Shown here piece after piece: positions 1-12,399 of a DNA stretch of 64,000 nt; position 1 is the stretch's first letter; each line of letters begins with the position of its first letter. Origin of the DNA: Dryas octopetala (Eukaryota; Streptophyta; Magnoliopsida; Rosales; Rosaceae); assembly GCA_963921425.1 (NCBI GenBank), contig OY992833.1:23422698-23486697 (forward strand), in the 5' to 3' direction. The notes beneath the pieces are model-generated. The model was not told the DNA's origin, did not search any database, and saw only the letters and a list, made by a program, of their open reading frames with translations. Position numbers and translations under genes: made by a program.

Positions 1-3000
1 ACAGAATGCTCCTGCAACAACCCAAATCCACAAAATCAAAAAGTGAAAGCCAAAACAACACAATGAAGAGGAGAAATTACTTTATGGGGAAAGAGTGAAT
101 CTAAATCTTAGAGAAATTTTGAGAATATACCAACAAAGTAAAAGCATCTGTCACAAAATTAGTTTTTCTTTTTAGTACTACCAACCAAAAGTTTATAATT
201 TATAATTAAAAATTATTAAATGAACCAGTGATGAGCCCCTTTTTTCTGTTCCTATTAAGAAAAAGTACCAATAGACTTGAAGACTCAAGACTGAAGTCCT
301 CATGTAATGTTGACACAAGACTGTTCCCCATTAACATTAAAAGAAAATTTTACAATATGTACACGGATAATTTTGTATCTTCAAATGTTGACACATTTAT
401 CTTTCTACTATTAGTATTAGAGTTGATTTTTCACAATTGAATATGTCAATTTGCATAACATATTGATATAGTGTCTAAGTGTTCATATGTATGTTCTTTC
501 TAAAAAAATTATTATGTATAACAATAATACTGTTATATAGTATAATAAATTCATATATTAATAATATTTATTTATATTATAATATATAAATTAAATATAC
601 CATATTGTACATAATAATTTCTCATTCTCTACATAAAGATACGAAGTTTTAAGTCTTCATGTAATTATGGGATCAATAATTTAGTTCCACGTTGCTGCTA
701 ACAAGTGATAGCGGCAACCCTTAACAGTTAACACTGACGTAAGAATCAAAATTAAGTAAAGCTGGGGTGGGCCTGTCTAGCCTCCTTATGTATTTTGGCT
801 TTCGTGCGTTGCTGGCCTGTAGTGCTTTTTGTTGTTTTCGCCTGTGGCTGTGGATGTTTTCTCGACAAAAGGAGAAGACATATAACTGGTTCATATCATT
901 CTAATCGGTAAAGTGAGAGGCTGAGTGCACCTCCTTTATTTAATATCATTCCAAATTTGCAATCATATCATTGATGCTTCTTGGCATAATATAATTGGAA
1001 CATTTAGAAATATATATTTGGAGTCTTGCTGTCCCAGCCCCTAAGAAAAAGGTTGTTCCATTTAGAATCTTTTTGTTTGGGTTATTTTGTTTGACAATGA
1101 ATGGGTCTAACAACCAAAGTTAGTGTGTATGCAGATGCGAAACCTTTTTATAAGTTTGCTAATCTTGTGATTATTGAAATTGTTCATGATTTCTCACATA
1201 TCAGGATAAATCTTACAACAGAGATGATAAAAAATCATTAAAGTCATAATATGATTGATATAGACACTTATCTAATTTATTTATTTTTTAAATGATTGCT
1301 TAGTATTATGGTGGCTTATTCGCGCCAATATCTTTTGAAAATAATTTTGATTTTCAATTTACTTCATGAAATTTCATTTCTCTCACTTTGTCTCCTAAAT
1401 TTTATAAAATACTATATTTCGTCAAATTCGTATATGGGTCCATTAAAAAAGCCTACGTGGCCGCCTAAATGGCATGAATGAACCATTTTAATAATATTTA
1501 AGATATCATGTAGATAAACAATTAATAAAAAAAATGTAGGTTCCCATTTTGGCCATGGGTTAAATTAAAAAAAAAAAAAAGAATTTTACACTTAAAAAAA
1601 AAAGATTTTACATTTTCTAAAAAAAAGGAAAAACAAAATAAAATAGAAAAACCCACCCCCAAACCCAGGTACCGGCCCCATCACCGACGACTCCTCTTTC
1701 CGACACAGCACTCCACCCAACCCCACCCCACCCAGCCGCCGGCTAGCCTCCCCTCCTTCTCTCTCTCTCTTTCTCCCTCTCCTTCCCTCTCCTTATGAGT
1801 CCCATACTCCCATTTTGCCACTGCCATGCTATAGTAGCAATTTTCTTTTATATTAATGATGTTCTAATCCATGAAGTGCAAGGGTTTGTTCAATCGGTGC
1901 AGGAAAATTTGGAAAGAAAAGAAGGGCCAAATGACATTTTTAGTCCCTGTACTTTCACAGAATTTTACTTTGGTCCTGTATTTTTATTTTTTACGATTTT
2001 GGCCATGTAGTTTTTATATGATTGCAATGAAGTCTAAATAGTTAACATCATTTAAATTGTTGATGAAAAATTTGACATAGAAGCACGTGCTTCGCATATG
2101 TCATTTTGAATATTTTAGTTCACCTAGATGCCTATTTAAGTCCCTACTTGTGGCAAAAAAAAAAAAAAAAGTCCCTACTTGCCATTTAAAACAAACGTCA
2201 AAATCTTGGCAGTGGCTTCTAATAAAAAAAAGTAATCATGACATTTGTTTATATATTTGAACATATTAAATATCATGGCAGAGGCCTATATGGTGCTGGA
2301 GAGAAACTTTCATGTACAGGAATATGACTGATTTAATATTTTAATCCAATAACATAATGACACATATGTTCTTATAATTTATCACATAAAATTTTTTTCA
2401 ATTTCAAGATAAAACTTATCTCATGGAATGTCAAGTCAGTCTCTATCCCTGTTATAAGTAAGTTTTTTTTATGGTGCAAATATATGTTAATTGTTATGAC
2501 ATTGAATATAAATTGCCACAATGTGTGTAGCAAATAATGTGATAGCCACTCCTCCTCTGTGTCATGCAAGATCTCAGCCACTGAATTGGTATTCCCGTGA
2601 GATATTATGTATGAAAAGCCATAGGCAGTGGGAAATTTGGCAGTGGTGGTTGGTTGCTTTTCTAGCAGTGTTCCCATATCAAACTTTTTCCGTTCTTGTG
2701 TAACTGAAATGGACTAGCGAACAACAAATAAATAGCACGAAATAAAGAAATACATAAATAGCGTACAAAATTTAAGTGATTTAGCTAATGTCCTAACAGA
2801 CAATATCTTCCGCTATGAAAATAATGGGGAATCTCACCTGTGGGCTGTGGCTGACTCTCTCTTAGATTCACTCAAGAGGATTCTAGGTTCTTCTCTCTCA
2901 AACTCTCTCACTTTTTCTCTGAAAATGAAGCAATGTTCGATGATATGAATATGCATGAGAATGTGCCTTTTATATGCCATTTGTGCATGCATTCAATGGT

Positions 3001-3480
3001 CGTGCATGAATAAAAGGGGGTCTTCCTTATTTTCCTCCATGAATTGTCCATTTTCTTGTTTACTAATTCTTCTCCGTACTTTTCTTTCTTTTCTATTTAT
3101 TTTAATTCTCCTCCACGTAAGGAGGGATGTCTTAACATATACCCCGGATGCACATAGCCACATAGGGTAGTTGCGGCCCAACCTCTTCCTCACTGAAGCA
3201 ATATTGAGTGTCCAGGGAAGATGTTGTGATGGCTCCACATAATTCCTATGCGAATGAATCACGATGGGAGCTTTGTTAAGATTGTCATTGTTGACGGAAC
3301 TGTGGGTTATACTTAATCGATGTAAAGGAAGTGAGGGAGAGCCTGCTTTGGCAAGTAAAACCTGCAAGCTAGAATCAGAAGTTTTGGTAGAACAGAGTGT
3401 TTGATCTGGTGAACTATATTTCAACATAGATGCTTAAAGAAATGTATTAATTGCAACAAGAAGAGTACAAAATTTAGAAA
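1..3480. other. AT-rich intergenic region without a supported gene
   Basis: No open frame here resembles a known protein. A C-rich, then CT-rich tract lies at about 1650-1795. Around 1925-2170 the text resembles degenerate ends of Mutator-like elements. A block at about 770-860 is repeated in diverged form at about 16968-17070, so it probably belongs to the duplicated unit that also carries the NPF copies. A 144-codon minus-strand frame at 2993-3427 shows no domain and is not called. Confidence 0.5.
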
Positions 3481-3490
3481 GGATTCCTAC

Positions 3491-3580
3491 CTCCACCAGA
3501 AAACAGAGGTTAAAATTTGCAAACATATATAACGGAACACCTGAGTCTCCAGTCCACTGTGTACAGTGAGTATGAATGTG
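3491..3580 (-). other. NPF-type leader exon fragment, copy 1
   Basis: On the minus strand a short segment ends in TGGTGGAG followed by GTAGGA, a good splice donor (GT at 3490-3489). It aligns with similar segments ending at 9477, 10181 and, on the plus strand, 20394. It would belong to an NPF copy whose body lies further left, which is not recognisable here. No in-frame ATG is seen. The 5' limit is approximate. Confidence 0.35.
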
Positions 3581-4144
3581 GACAGCAAAAGCAGAGAGCA
3601 AGAGAAGATAATTAAGAAACATTATTAATGATAGGAGATATAACAAGGAATGTTGCTAGAGATTAGAAAGGGAGACGATCATTGCAAAAGCAACAAAGAC
3701 ATACGAAGACATGATAGGACGGCTTTTGCAAGTCTCTGAATACTTGTCTTCATCTGTGGCACCATTGTTGAAGGTTCTTGATACTTCCTTAATTTTCTTT
3801 CTTTTAACGGCCTAGTTTTGTATTGGACGTCTATACTAATATTGTTGTGTTGAAATTGGACGTCTACAGATAGATGAACTGAGGCAGCAAGGCTCAACCA
3901 TACAGAACTTATGTTCCATTAAACTGGAACTTCTCACAACAGAGTAGAGATAAATACCGTAACCACTAGAAATAGCAGTTAAATTTCTCATGCAACACAG
4001 GGAGCAATTAGATAACAAGTAGCTAGAGATCTGCTACAAAGGAAAAAGATAAAACATGCATTGCAAGGCATTTAGAGCATACACAATAGTAGGACACCTC
4101 ATCGAAACCAAAAATCGTCACTTTTCCACTTCCAATTCCATTGC

Positions 4145-6637
4145 TCATTGTTCATGAGTTTCTTCTCTTGCGGGTTTCAGTGATTTATTCGTAGCATAAG
4201 CATGGGCAGCGCACAAATAATAGGACAGATTAACGAGACTGGCGAGACCTATTACTAAGTAATACATATCCAGGCGACTCCTGTTTACGTCTTGATGGAA
4301 CCAACATCTTTTAAACGCCAAAATACTAATAACGGAACAGAATTTTGCAGTACCTAGAAGGAAGGCAGCGATGTGAGGTACATACCTAACCATTAGTTCA
4401 TCATTATCGTCAAATACTTGTTCATGTAAAAAGTCCTCCAATCCCTCTTCCGCAAACCCTTTCATGGTTCCCAACAGGACAAATTGTGGAACTAACCAAA
4501 AGATGCTCAAGGAAATAGTTTTGGATGTGTCATCTTCAGCATCAAGTCGTTTCTGCTTAATAGAACTCAACATGAACATCTCAACCAGCCAAGCAGCAAA
4601 GCAGCAAAACAACGAACAAGTCAGTCCACAGCCGATTCTCACCAAAGTAGCATGTCTCCATTTCCTTGGAATTACAAATCTGTTATAGAGACAAATCACT
4701 GTGGCCCTTGAAGCCGAGGCAATTAATGAGAAATAAACTGCAACATTGCCACGGAGATCGTTATTCGATGATAATTGTTCATAAAAAAATGTGCTTCCCG
4801 TTGCTTCCACCACACCGTATATAAGGAAGGCGAGCCACATAAGTATAATTCTTTTGAAAAAAGGCATTTCCTCCTTTAGTTTTCTGAGTGTCCAAAACTC
4901 TAGTGCTCTTCCCGTGAAAATCTCCCCTCTTTCTTGTATGTCTACTACACACGGGTTTGTGCAAATTAGCTCCTCTGTGTTTTCATGTTCTGCTGCTGTA
5001 CAAAAGCTCCCTTCAGTGTCTATAGGAATTTCCTCTGTTTGTACTTGTTCTGCTGCTGTATAAAGGCTCCCTTGATCTGTTTGAGCTTCTACTGGACATT
5101 GAAAATGGGTCTCTAATTCTGTGTCGGTTCTTTCTTCTGCTGCTGTATGGAGGCTTCCTTCGGCGTCTATGAAAATCTCCCCTCTATCTGTGTCTTTTAC
5201 TGCACACAGGTTTGTGCAAATTAGCTTCTCTGTTTGTGCTTGTTCTGCTTTTGTACAAAGGGTCCCTTGATCTGTTTCTATCCAAACTTTTCCTGCTACT
5301 GGACATTGACAATGGGTCTCTAATTCTGTGTTGTCTCTGCAAATGACCCCTTTTTCTGTTTCTTCTAGTACTCTTATGCAAAGCTCCATCTTTTGTCCTT
5401 CTGCTGCTGTACTGAGGCTTCCCTCTGTGTCTATGCAGCACATCTGTTTTCTTTCTGTTTCTTCTCCATTTGTTGTGCAAAGCTCCACTTCTGGTCCTTC
5501 TCCTGCAGTAGAGAGGCCTCTTTCTGTTTCTTCTACTCTTTGTTCTCCTTCAGTGGCCAGGGTTTTATTATTTATGAAGTAATGGGGATAAGCAAACCAG
5601 AACCAGAAACAAGAAGCTGCAATCATACTAGCTGAAACCAACAAAACAATTCTCCAATATGAAAATATTGGGAAAAAAGCTGCGGCTGCACCTAAAAACC
5701 AGGGAATGTTCCACAACGCTGCTTGTGTACGGCTTCTTTTCAGTCGCTTTCCATCCTTGCAATCTCTTTGTTTTTTCTGCTCGCTTAAATATTGATTGTC
5801 CAAAAAGTCACCCAAATTCGCCTCTCGTCCAGCTTCACCTAATGATATTAGTAATGCTGCTCCATAGAATACCCTAGCTGCAACAGCCGCCTTTAACCAA
5901 GTAGAACAGCTTAATAGACCTAACCCCTGCAATGTATGTCAATCAAAAGCATATATAGCTTTCACAGAAACAGTTTTTCAAAAACCACAAGACAAGTGAT
6001 ATTTTCCTTAATTAATTTAGCATTATCCCACTTCCTTTGTTTTTTGTAAGATAATAATATGCTTCTTTCAATGTGTCCGGCCAATTGTGTTTGTAGAACT
6101 GGGCATTTACGTTTTGATGAGTACTAAATAGTGATGAAATGTATTAATACTTTATATAATAGTCAAGCTCCTAACAGTTACTGGATCTTTTCTATCAATA
6201 ATATTAGAGATACAAATTATTATATTAATTTTTAAGCACCAATGATGTAGCACATGATTTGACTTTTTTAGTTGTTGTAAATGAATGAGGTGAAGTCTAG
6301 ATTGAGCTCAAATATAGACGGAAAAAAAAAAAAATACTACCACATAATTAGTCGAAATCTGAATAGTTCAAATAATAATTGGTACCTTTAACCTCTAGTA
6401 TTACTTATGGTTGTAGGAACACTTACAAGATTGTAGAGAACAGTTGTGGTGATAATCGTTTTAAATTGATCAGTGTACTTGTCTGTGATATGAGCAAGGA
6501 CAATCACCATAACGGCTGATAACCCTTCTTGCACATTTGTTACTACGGCAGCTACGTCAAATTGTTGACTCTTCCAAGTAATATCTGTGAGGTACGTTAC
6601 CAAGATACCCACTACTGCATGCCCCACATAACTGTAG
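4145..6637 (-). CDS. NRT1/PTR family (NPF) transporter-like gene with repeat-expanded central loop; 5' end unresolved
   Basis: Two exons are clear. The first, 6637-6427 (211 nt), has acceptor TTTTCAG and donor GTAAGT and encodes a membrane pair containing YLTD. The second, 5926-4145, encodes 593 residues to the stop. NPF proteins are 12-helix major-facilitator transporters for nitrate, peptides or hormones; the substrate cannot be inferred here. The exon split before GLGLL matches the usual NPF exon 2/3 boundary. Second-exon hallmarks are RVFYGAALLISLGEAG, GSTFFYEQ and the C-terminal SIFWLVPQF block. Between residues about 125 and 345 of that exon lies a hydrophilic, repeat-built loop; the related copy at 22342-24155 has only about a dozen residues there. 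No exon carrying the start codon and the ExxER/K proton-coupling motif was found. A leader-like exon at 9477 or 10181 is the best upstream candidate. It may be a functional divergent transporter or a 5'-truncated copy. Confidence 0.7.
4940..5560 (-). repeat. Coding internal repeats in the NPF central loop
   Basis: Within one open frame, blocks recur imperfectly. The ELETH-x-QCPV block occurs twice about 205 nt apart (near 5090-5126 and 5295-5332). The LICTN-x-C block followed by RGEIF occurs twice, about 260 nt apart (near 4945 and 5205). Short EGS-x-x-TAAE / DQG-x-L-x-T-x-AE blocks recur throughout. The frame stays open, so units were gained in multiples of three. Confidence 0.8.
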
Positions 6638-6648
6638 CTGAAAACCAA

Positions 6649-6651
<3 letters not shown>

Positions 6652-6685
<34 letters not shown>
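6652..6685. repeat. (TA)n microsatellite
   Basis: About 17 TA units lie just upstream of the NPF exon acceptor at 6638. Confidence 0.9.
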
Positions 6686-6688
<3 letters not shown>

Positions 6689-7477
6689 GGGCATCACAAA
6701 GAAATAGTAAAAAACCAGAAGTTAGTTTGAACCGCCAAATTAATTCGTTTTAGTAAAGTATCAATATTGATTTGTTTCTCTAAGATAAGCTCATGATTCA
6801 GTAAATAAGTACGTGAATGTTTAACATAGATTAATTACACTGGATGTGTCTAATAGCCTTGGAAGGGTGTTTGTCGATCAGCCATTTTCTGATTTGTATC
6901 ACTGCACGACGGGGCCTCGTTAATTTTGTCATATATGGAGCTGCGGTGTGCGGATAATCTTCAATATTGTAAAGTGAAGGAGCCTACTATGGGCCTATAT
7001 ATGGCAGGCAAACCTGCAATAATCATATATAGCTTCAATTATACATGGGAAATGAACATAGTAATATAATACATTAGATTAAAAGATACTAATATATATT
7101 CACACCTTATCCAATTTAGTAGATTTGTTTAAAACTGAAAAGTTTGATGAGTGAAATTATTTGGATCATTTAAGTCACGGGCCATGTGATATACCATCTT
7201 TTTAATAGAAGTAAATTTCACCTCTATTAAAGCGATTATACACAACACAGTTAGTTTAAAGGGTTCAAATAACTTAAATAAGAGTATTCAAGTCTGATAA
7301 TTGCAGGTCTTATGTTGTTTCGAGATATTAGATCACTTATAAAGTGTGATCTAAAGACCAGAGTGAGAGAAATTAAAGATAAGAAAACATTTTATTGCAC
7401 AACCATTAATTATCATGCAGCTCGTTAAATCCTAATGAATGGGTTAAAGAGTTACAATTAATATGACATTATAAATT

Positions 7478-8599
7478 GGCTTAATTATCGATTTACCATT
7501 CAAAATTGTAATTCATTATCACTTTGCCACTGAAAGATTTTTTGTCCCAGATTACCACCTGTAACTTACATCCGTATCCCATTTTACCTTGTTCCGTCAA
7601 TAATTCCGTTAAAAATGAAGACCTGGCAGTTAATGCTGACGTGACGTGCTGGATGTGAGCCACGTGTCACATCTTTGCTTTTATTTTTGGAGTTTTTTAT
7701 TTTTTTATTTTTATAAACTTTAAAAATTAATTAAAAATAGCTCCGAACTCAAAAAAATACACGAAAAATTCCTACGAACTCGTCTTGACTAGCACTAATT
7801 GACTATAAGATTAAATTACCAATTTTCCCTCTAAAAATTTCCAAAAAAATTAGAAAGTCCAAATTTATTTCTAAAAAATTAAAATAAATTTTCCTCTATT
7901 AAATAAATTCTAGAATTTTCGTAAACTCTTGGAAAAATTCTCAAAAATATTTTGGAAATTACCAAAAGCCTGTTTTAGAGAATTACTTTGAGACTTTACA
8001 GAAATTCTAGAATTTTTCTAGAATTTATTTTATAGGGAAATTTATTTTCCTCTAAGTCCGAGAGGTCTTTTGGGTAGCAAGTGTTCACGAGAAAGGTATT
8101 GTTAGTTTTTAGAAGACTAACGGTGCATACCTCATATTTTTTGGAGTTTGGGAGATTATCTTATGAATTTCCGAAGAGTCTAGAGTATTTTAATTTTCTA
8201 GAAATAAATTTGGACTTTCCAAATTTTCTGGAAATTTTTAGAGGGAAAATTGGCATTTTGACCCCATAGTAAATTAGTACTAGTCAAGACAAGTCAATAG
8301 GAATTTTTCATGTATTTTTGCTAAATTCGGAGCTATTTTTAATTAATTTTCAAAGTTTATAAAAATATAAAATAAATAAAAAAAGCAGAAAATACAAGAA
8401 AAAATGTGACACGTGGCGCACATCCAGCGCGCCACGTCAGCATTAATGGCTAGGTCATCATTTTTAAGGGAATTGTTGACGGAACAAGGTAAAATGAGAC
8501 ATGGATGTAAGTTATAGGTGGTAATCTGGGACAAAAAAACTTTCAGGTGATAAAGTGGGAATGAGTTATAGTTTTGGGTGGTAAATCGATAATTAAGCC
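7478..8599. mobile_element. Non-autonomous Mutator-like foldback element (1122 bp)
   Basis: The ends are a perfect 20-bp inverted repeat beginning GGCTTAATTATCG. The inverted similarity continues inward for about 400 bp (roughly 7478-7890 against 8187-8599). It is flanked by an exact 9-bp target duplication, TTATAAATT (7469-7477 and 8600-8608). Nine-bp duplications with long terminal inverted repeats are the hallmark of Mutator-like elements. No transposase frame is present. It would lie inside the large first intron of the NPF gene if the leader exon at 9477 is used. Confidence 0.9.
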
Positions 8600-9476
8600 T
8601 TATAAATTTATAAAGACCTGATGAGAAGAATCTTAAGGGTTTTAAATCCACACCCGGGTAGTGAGTCTAGTGACTAATGAAGTAAAGAGGGTTTCGCATA
8701 GCTCGAAATTCTCTTTCTTTTTTTTATGAAGTAAAGAGGGTCCCGCATACTCTAGAAGAGGATGAGGTGAATCGATGGGGGTTTACTCTCAAAACTTGGC
8801 GGAGAAAGCACTCGTCTGTTTTAAAAAAAACATTGTCGAGCGCTCGATGGCAGGTTCGCATATTCGTTAATGCGCACCTGATCGAATATATATATATGTA
8901 CTCACTTTTGAGTCTTTCAAAAGTTATTAAGGGCTTTTCAATAATTACGAAAAAATTAAGTCATGAATGTTCAAAGACTAAATTTTTAACCAACTTGAAT
9001 TCGCTCCCTACCATTGGAAGATTCCGCAATATCAAAGACCAATTTTTAGTGTCATAAAATCACAATGTAATATAGGCACACACATGCGCATATAAAACCC
9101 TCGATCATTGTCCTCCCGTCAGCCTTGTTTGTTTAAACGAAGGAATGTACAAAATGTTAAAGAAAATAGAAATGAAGTCTAGATATATAGCTAGCTTGGA
9201 TGACTGAGCAAATCCTATAAAAGTAATTTAGGTTTTTTTATTTATTTTTTACAAAAATTTAAAAAAATGAGAAAGACGTTAGCACTCTGGAATTAGATTT
9301 GAATTACAGTAGAGTAATTAAATTAAGTTTCAAGCAAATCTCTATGCGAAAAGGTTAAAAAAATAATAGTAATAAAAACATCGAACACAAATGAACATGA
9401 CATTACTAAAGTATAATGTGTTGCAAAGAAGACTAGATCGAGAACTTCAAATTAAAACATGCCTACCTCCAAAAGC

Positions 9477-9545
9477 AAACGTTAAAATCTTGCAAAAATA
9501 TACGGCACCCAACTCGATCTCCGCTGTTTACTGTCTGAAACAGCA
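9477..9545 (-). other. NPF-type leader exon fragment, copy 2
   Basis: On the minus strand this segment ends TTTTGGAG followed by donor GTAGGC (GT at 9476-9475). It aligns with the fragments at 3491 and 10181. Upstream on that strand is a CT-rich tract (the GA repeat at 9575-9620), as in many plant 5' leaders. It is the nearest candidate first exon for the NPF gene. No in-frame ATG precedes the donor, so it would be 5' UTR or a relic. Confidence 0.35.
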
Positions 9546-9571
9546 AGTAGAAGTAGAATATAGATAGAGAA

Positions 9572-9574
<3 letters not shown>

Positions 9575-9620
<46 letters not shown>
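9575..9620. repeat. (GA)n microsatellite
   Basis: Twenty-three uninterrupted GA units lie just upstream, on the minus strand, of the leader-like exon ending at 9477. Confidence 0.95.
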
Positions 9621-9622
<2 letters not shown>

Positions 9623-9989
9623 TGAGGGTCAAGAACTCAAGATGCATTATCTTTGTTGGAGAGAGAGTGAGATATTACATAGTATATTATATCTACTTTT
9701 GACAAGTTTCTACCTAAACAATAAAGTTAATAAACACATAAAACATGTTGTAAAATCATTTATTTTATCTTCAGGTTTCTTAAATAGTTGATCACATGCC
9801 CAAGAATAAGATGGTTTAATGGTGAATATTGTCTCTATATAGATATTGCTACTTAGCTGGCTACAGATGTTGCTTAATTGATTTTGAAAGCTAATTCATT
9901 AGGTTTCTTAATTCAATTATTCAACGTAAAATAGACTTGCAGTCATTTGGGCCACAGCTTTAAGTCTCTTAAAATAGAGATTAGGCTTT

Positions 9990-10112
9990 CATGAGTAGTA
10001 CTTCAAAAACTGACTGTAGCATAACATAAAAGAACTAGTTGAAGAAAGGTACACACAAATAAAGAGGTAGGGTATGATATTAACCACAACGTACACAGCA
10101 CTTAAATGTTGA
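9990..10112 (-). pseudogene. Epoxide hydrolase 3'-flank relic
   Basis: The plus-strand text around TATGATATTAACCACAAC, with neighbouring sequence, matches the 3' untranslated flank of the epoxide hydrolase genes (about 25330-25450 and 28490-28570). No coding part is attached. It shows the epoxide hydrolase duplication reached this far left. Confidence 0.6.
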
Positions 10113-10180
10113 CAGACTAGAGAATACATACAAATGTATATAATTTGATAGACTAGAGAATTTCGAAAATGCGTGCCTAC

Positions 10181-10260
10181 CTCCCTTAAGAAAAGTGTAA
10201 GGCACCTGACTCTCTCCGCGGTGTGCAGATTTGGAGAGAATGAGAAGGAGGATGAAGGTG
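10181..10260 (-). other. NPF-type leader exon fragment, copy 3
   Basis: On the minus strand it ends AAGGGAG with donor GTAGGC (GT at 10180-10179) and contains the shared GAGAGAGTCAGGTGCC-like stretch. It is an alternative first exon for the NPF gene at 4145-6637, or a relic of another copy. No coding start is evident. Confidence 0.3.
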
Positions 10261-10309
10261 AACTGGTGAAGGTGAAGGTGAAGGTGAGAAGAAGAAGCTA
10301 TATACATTT

Positions 10310-11430
10310 TTTTTTTTTTTTAATAGGAGAAATTACAGAGGAAAGTTCCTGGGTATCCGGCCATGACTCTGCAATTCTATTATATATAAGTTTACCGATC
10401 TTCAGGACTCAAGTCTTCGTCTATTTAATTAATAGGGGCGAGCGTTAGTTCCCCGTTGTTGCTTTTGTAAACAATTGATGTGACATTTGTAAACAATTGA
10501 TGTAAACTGTGACTTGTTTTTCTTGAGGTCAATGGAAAATTTGAAAACTAAATCCTTTTTTGTTTTTATTAAATACTTTTAACTTTTTTTTTTTTTTTTT
10601 AATTTTAGAAATCTAATACAGTGTTCTAGTTCTTTTCAAGAAGTGCTGAAACACTACTTCATAGGAATTCGAGCATTACTCAAGAGGGGTTCGAGCATTA
10701 ATTGCTGATTAGATTTCTAAAAATAGCTAAAAATCTTTAAATGAAACAATTTTTTGGTAGTTTTCCAAATCTCCGGAGGTCAATCTTTCAATGCATGTGT
10801 TACCTTAATTACATCCTTTTTTTTTTTTTTTTTTTCTGGGTCTGATGTGCTACCGGCTTACCTTTTTTTTTTAATGGTTAATTTTTTTGCAAATATAATC
10901 TTTAAATAATGATCTAAAGAATGAATTGTTCCGATCATGCAACTACACTGCAGGATAAGAGAAAAAGTCGAAGGGAAGGTAGCTAACTTGTATTCCTCTG
11001 TTCTTTTTGCATAGATGAAATAGAAAATTAAAACGTTTCTCTTAATAAAATAATAGCACAAATGATGTACAAAACGTAAGAACAAGTTGCTAAATAACAA
11101 ATACATGCAATTTGTCACATAATCAAGACTTTATAAAAAATAAAAGAATTAGTGGTGAGCAAGAAAAAACGTACCATAAATTCAAGACTTGTTCTGTTTC
11201 TCTCTTTGGCTCATTTACACGTATGAGCCCGTATAAGTTACTATTATTATATAATGGCGAGAAAGTGAGTATATTATTCTTAAACCGTTTTCAAAGCATG
11301 TATACATATGAGTCCGCGGTTAATGGACCGCGTAGAAAATTATTCACTAAATAATATGGCTAATGACCTGCGGTCAAAAGGAAAGAACTCTGCCTCCTTT
11401 ACTCAATTGAAAGAGTTCTGTCTTTCTGGT
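10310..11430. other. Intergenic, low complexity
   Basis: Several poly(T) runs (about 10305-10322, 10586-10600, 10820-10836) and no supported gene. Text near 10885-10925 resembles internal sequence of the foldback MITEs at 19766 and 36226. Confidence 0.5.
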
Positions 11431-11436
11431 CAGTAA

Positions 11437-12393
11437 TGGTGCGTTTGGATGAAGTAATTTGAAACTACTAAGGAATTCACAAATGACGGAATTAAAAATG
11501 ACGTGATTTAAAATTCTAGAATTTGTAAATTCTCTTGTTTGGATAAATGTAATCATAATAGAATTTAAATACGAAATTTATAGTAGTTTTATAAAAGAGT
11601 GATGGTGATGGTGGCAACAATAAAAATGATGTTTGTGGTAAGTTGATGATGGTAGTAGGGGTGATGGCCCACGGGCGAGGGGAGAAATGGTGATGGCAAA
11701 AATTGGGGTATTGGAGGTGGTGGCAACGGCGACATTGGCGGTGAAGGTGGTGGCGACGGCAACGGCAATGGTTATGGTGATGGCACTGGTGATGGAGGCG
11801 GCGGCGGCGGTGTCAGTGTCGGTGATGGCGGTGTCAGTGGTGGTGACAGTGGCGGCGATGGTAGTGGTAATAGTGGCGGCTGTGGTGGTGTTGGTGGTGG
11901 TGGCAGCGGGTAGTGGTAGTGATGGTGGCAGTGGCAGTGTCGGTGGTGGTGGTGGTAACGGTGGCGACGGTGGTGGTCGTAGTGGTGGTGGCAAAGGTGG
12001 CGGCGGTGGTGGTCGTAGTGGTGGCAAAGGTGGTGGTGGTGGCGGCGGAGGTGGTGTCGGTGGTTGCAGTGGTGATGGTGGCGGCAGAGGTGGCAGTGGT
12101 GGTGGTGGTAGCGGCGACATGGTGGTAGTGGTGGTGGTATTGTAATTAATTTGGCAAGGTGATGGGTGGACACGACTTTTTTTTTTATATAAAAATTGGA
12201 ATTTTGAAAATGACACCAATTTATGTGGAATTTAAACTTGGAATTTACAGCCTTCAAATCCCAAGTTTTTTTCTATATAGAATTTACGAAATTCTATATT
12301 TATGGACCCAAACAAGGAAATTAGAGCGTGTAATTTCTTAAATGCTGAGTTTTGTTTAAATTCCAAGTTTTTTTTCTCCATCCAAACACACCA
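11437..12393. mobile_element. PIF/Harbinger-like non-autonomous element with GGT-rich core (957 bp)
   Basis: The ends are inverted repeats, TGGTGCGTTTGGATG against TGGTGTGTTTGGATG. The flanking 3-bp target duplication is TAA (11434-11436 and 12394-12396), the size and sequence typical of PIF/Harbinger and Tourist elements. The ends are AT-rich, while the core (about 11600-12140) is a long degenerate GGT/GGC/GAT trinucleotide array. Open frames in it encode only Gly/Val- or Pro-rich low complexity and are not genes. Confidence 0.8.
11600..12145. repeat. Degenerate GGT/GGC trinucleotide array
   Basis: About 540 bp of strongly strand-asymmetric G/T-rich triplets (GGT, GGC, GTG, GAT) with almost no C-rich counterpart on the same strand. 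It fills the centre of the PIF/Harbinger-like element. Confidence 0.9.
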
Positions 12394-12399
12394 TAATGG

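Noticed and set aside
2993..3427. 144-codon minus-strand open frame
   Set aside because: No recognisable domain or splice context. It may be part of a decayed repeat or LTR.
6388..6648. Start of the NPF protein at the open frame beginning 6648
   Set aside because: The first codon is TTG inside the intron polypyrimidine tract. TTTTCAG at 6638-6644 is the acceptor, so the exon begins at 6637.
11578..12257. Long open frames encoding Pro-rich, Gly-rich or His-rich proteins
   Set aside because: They are translations of the GGT/GGC triplet array on both strands and have no domains, splice sites or codon structure of a gene.
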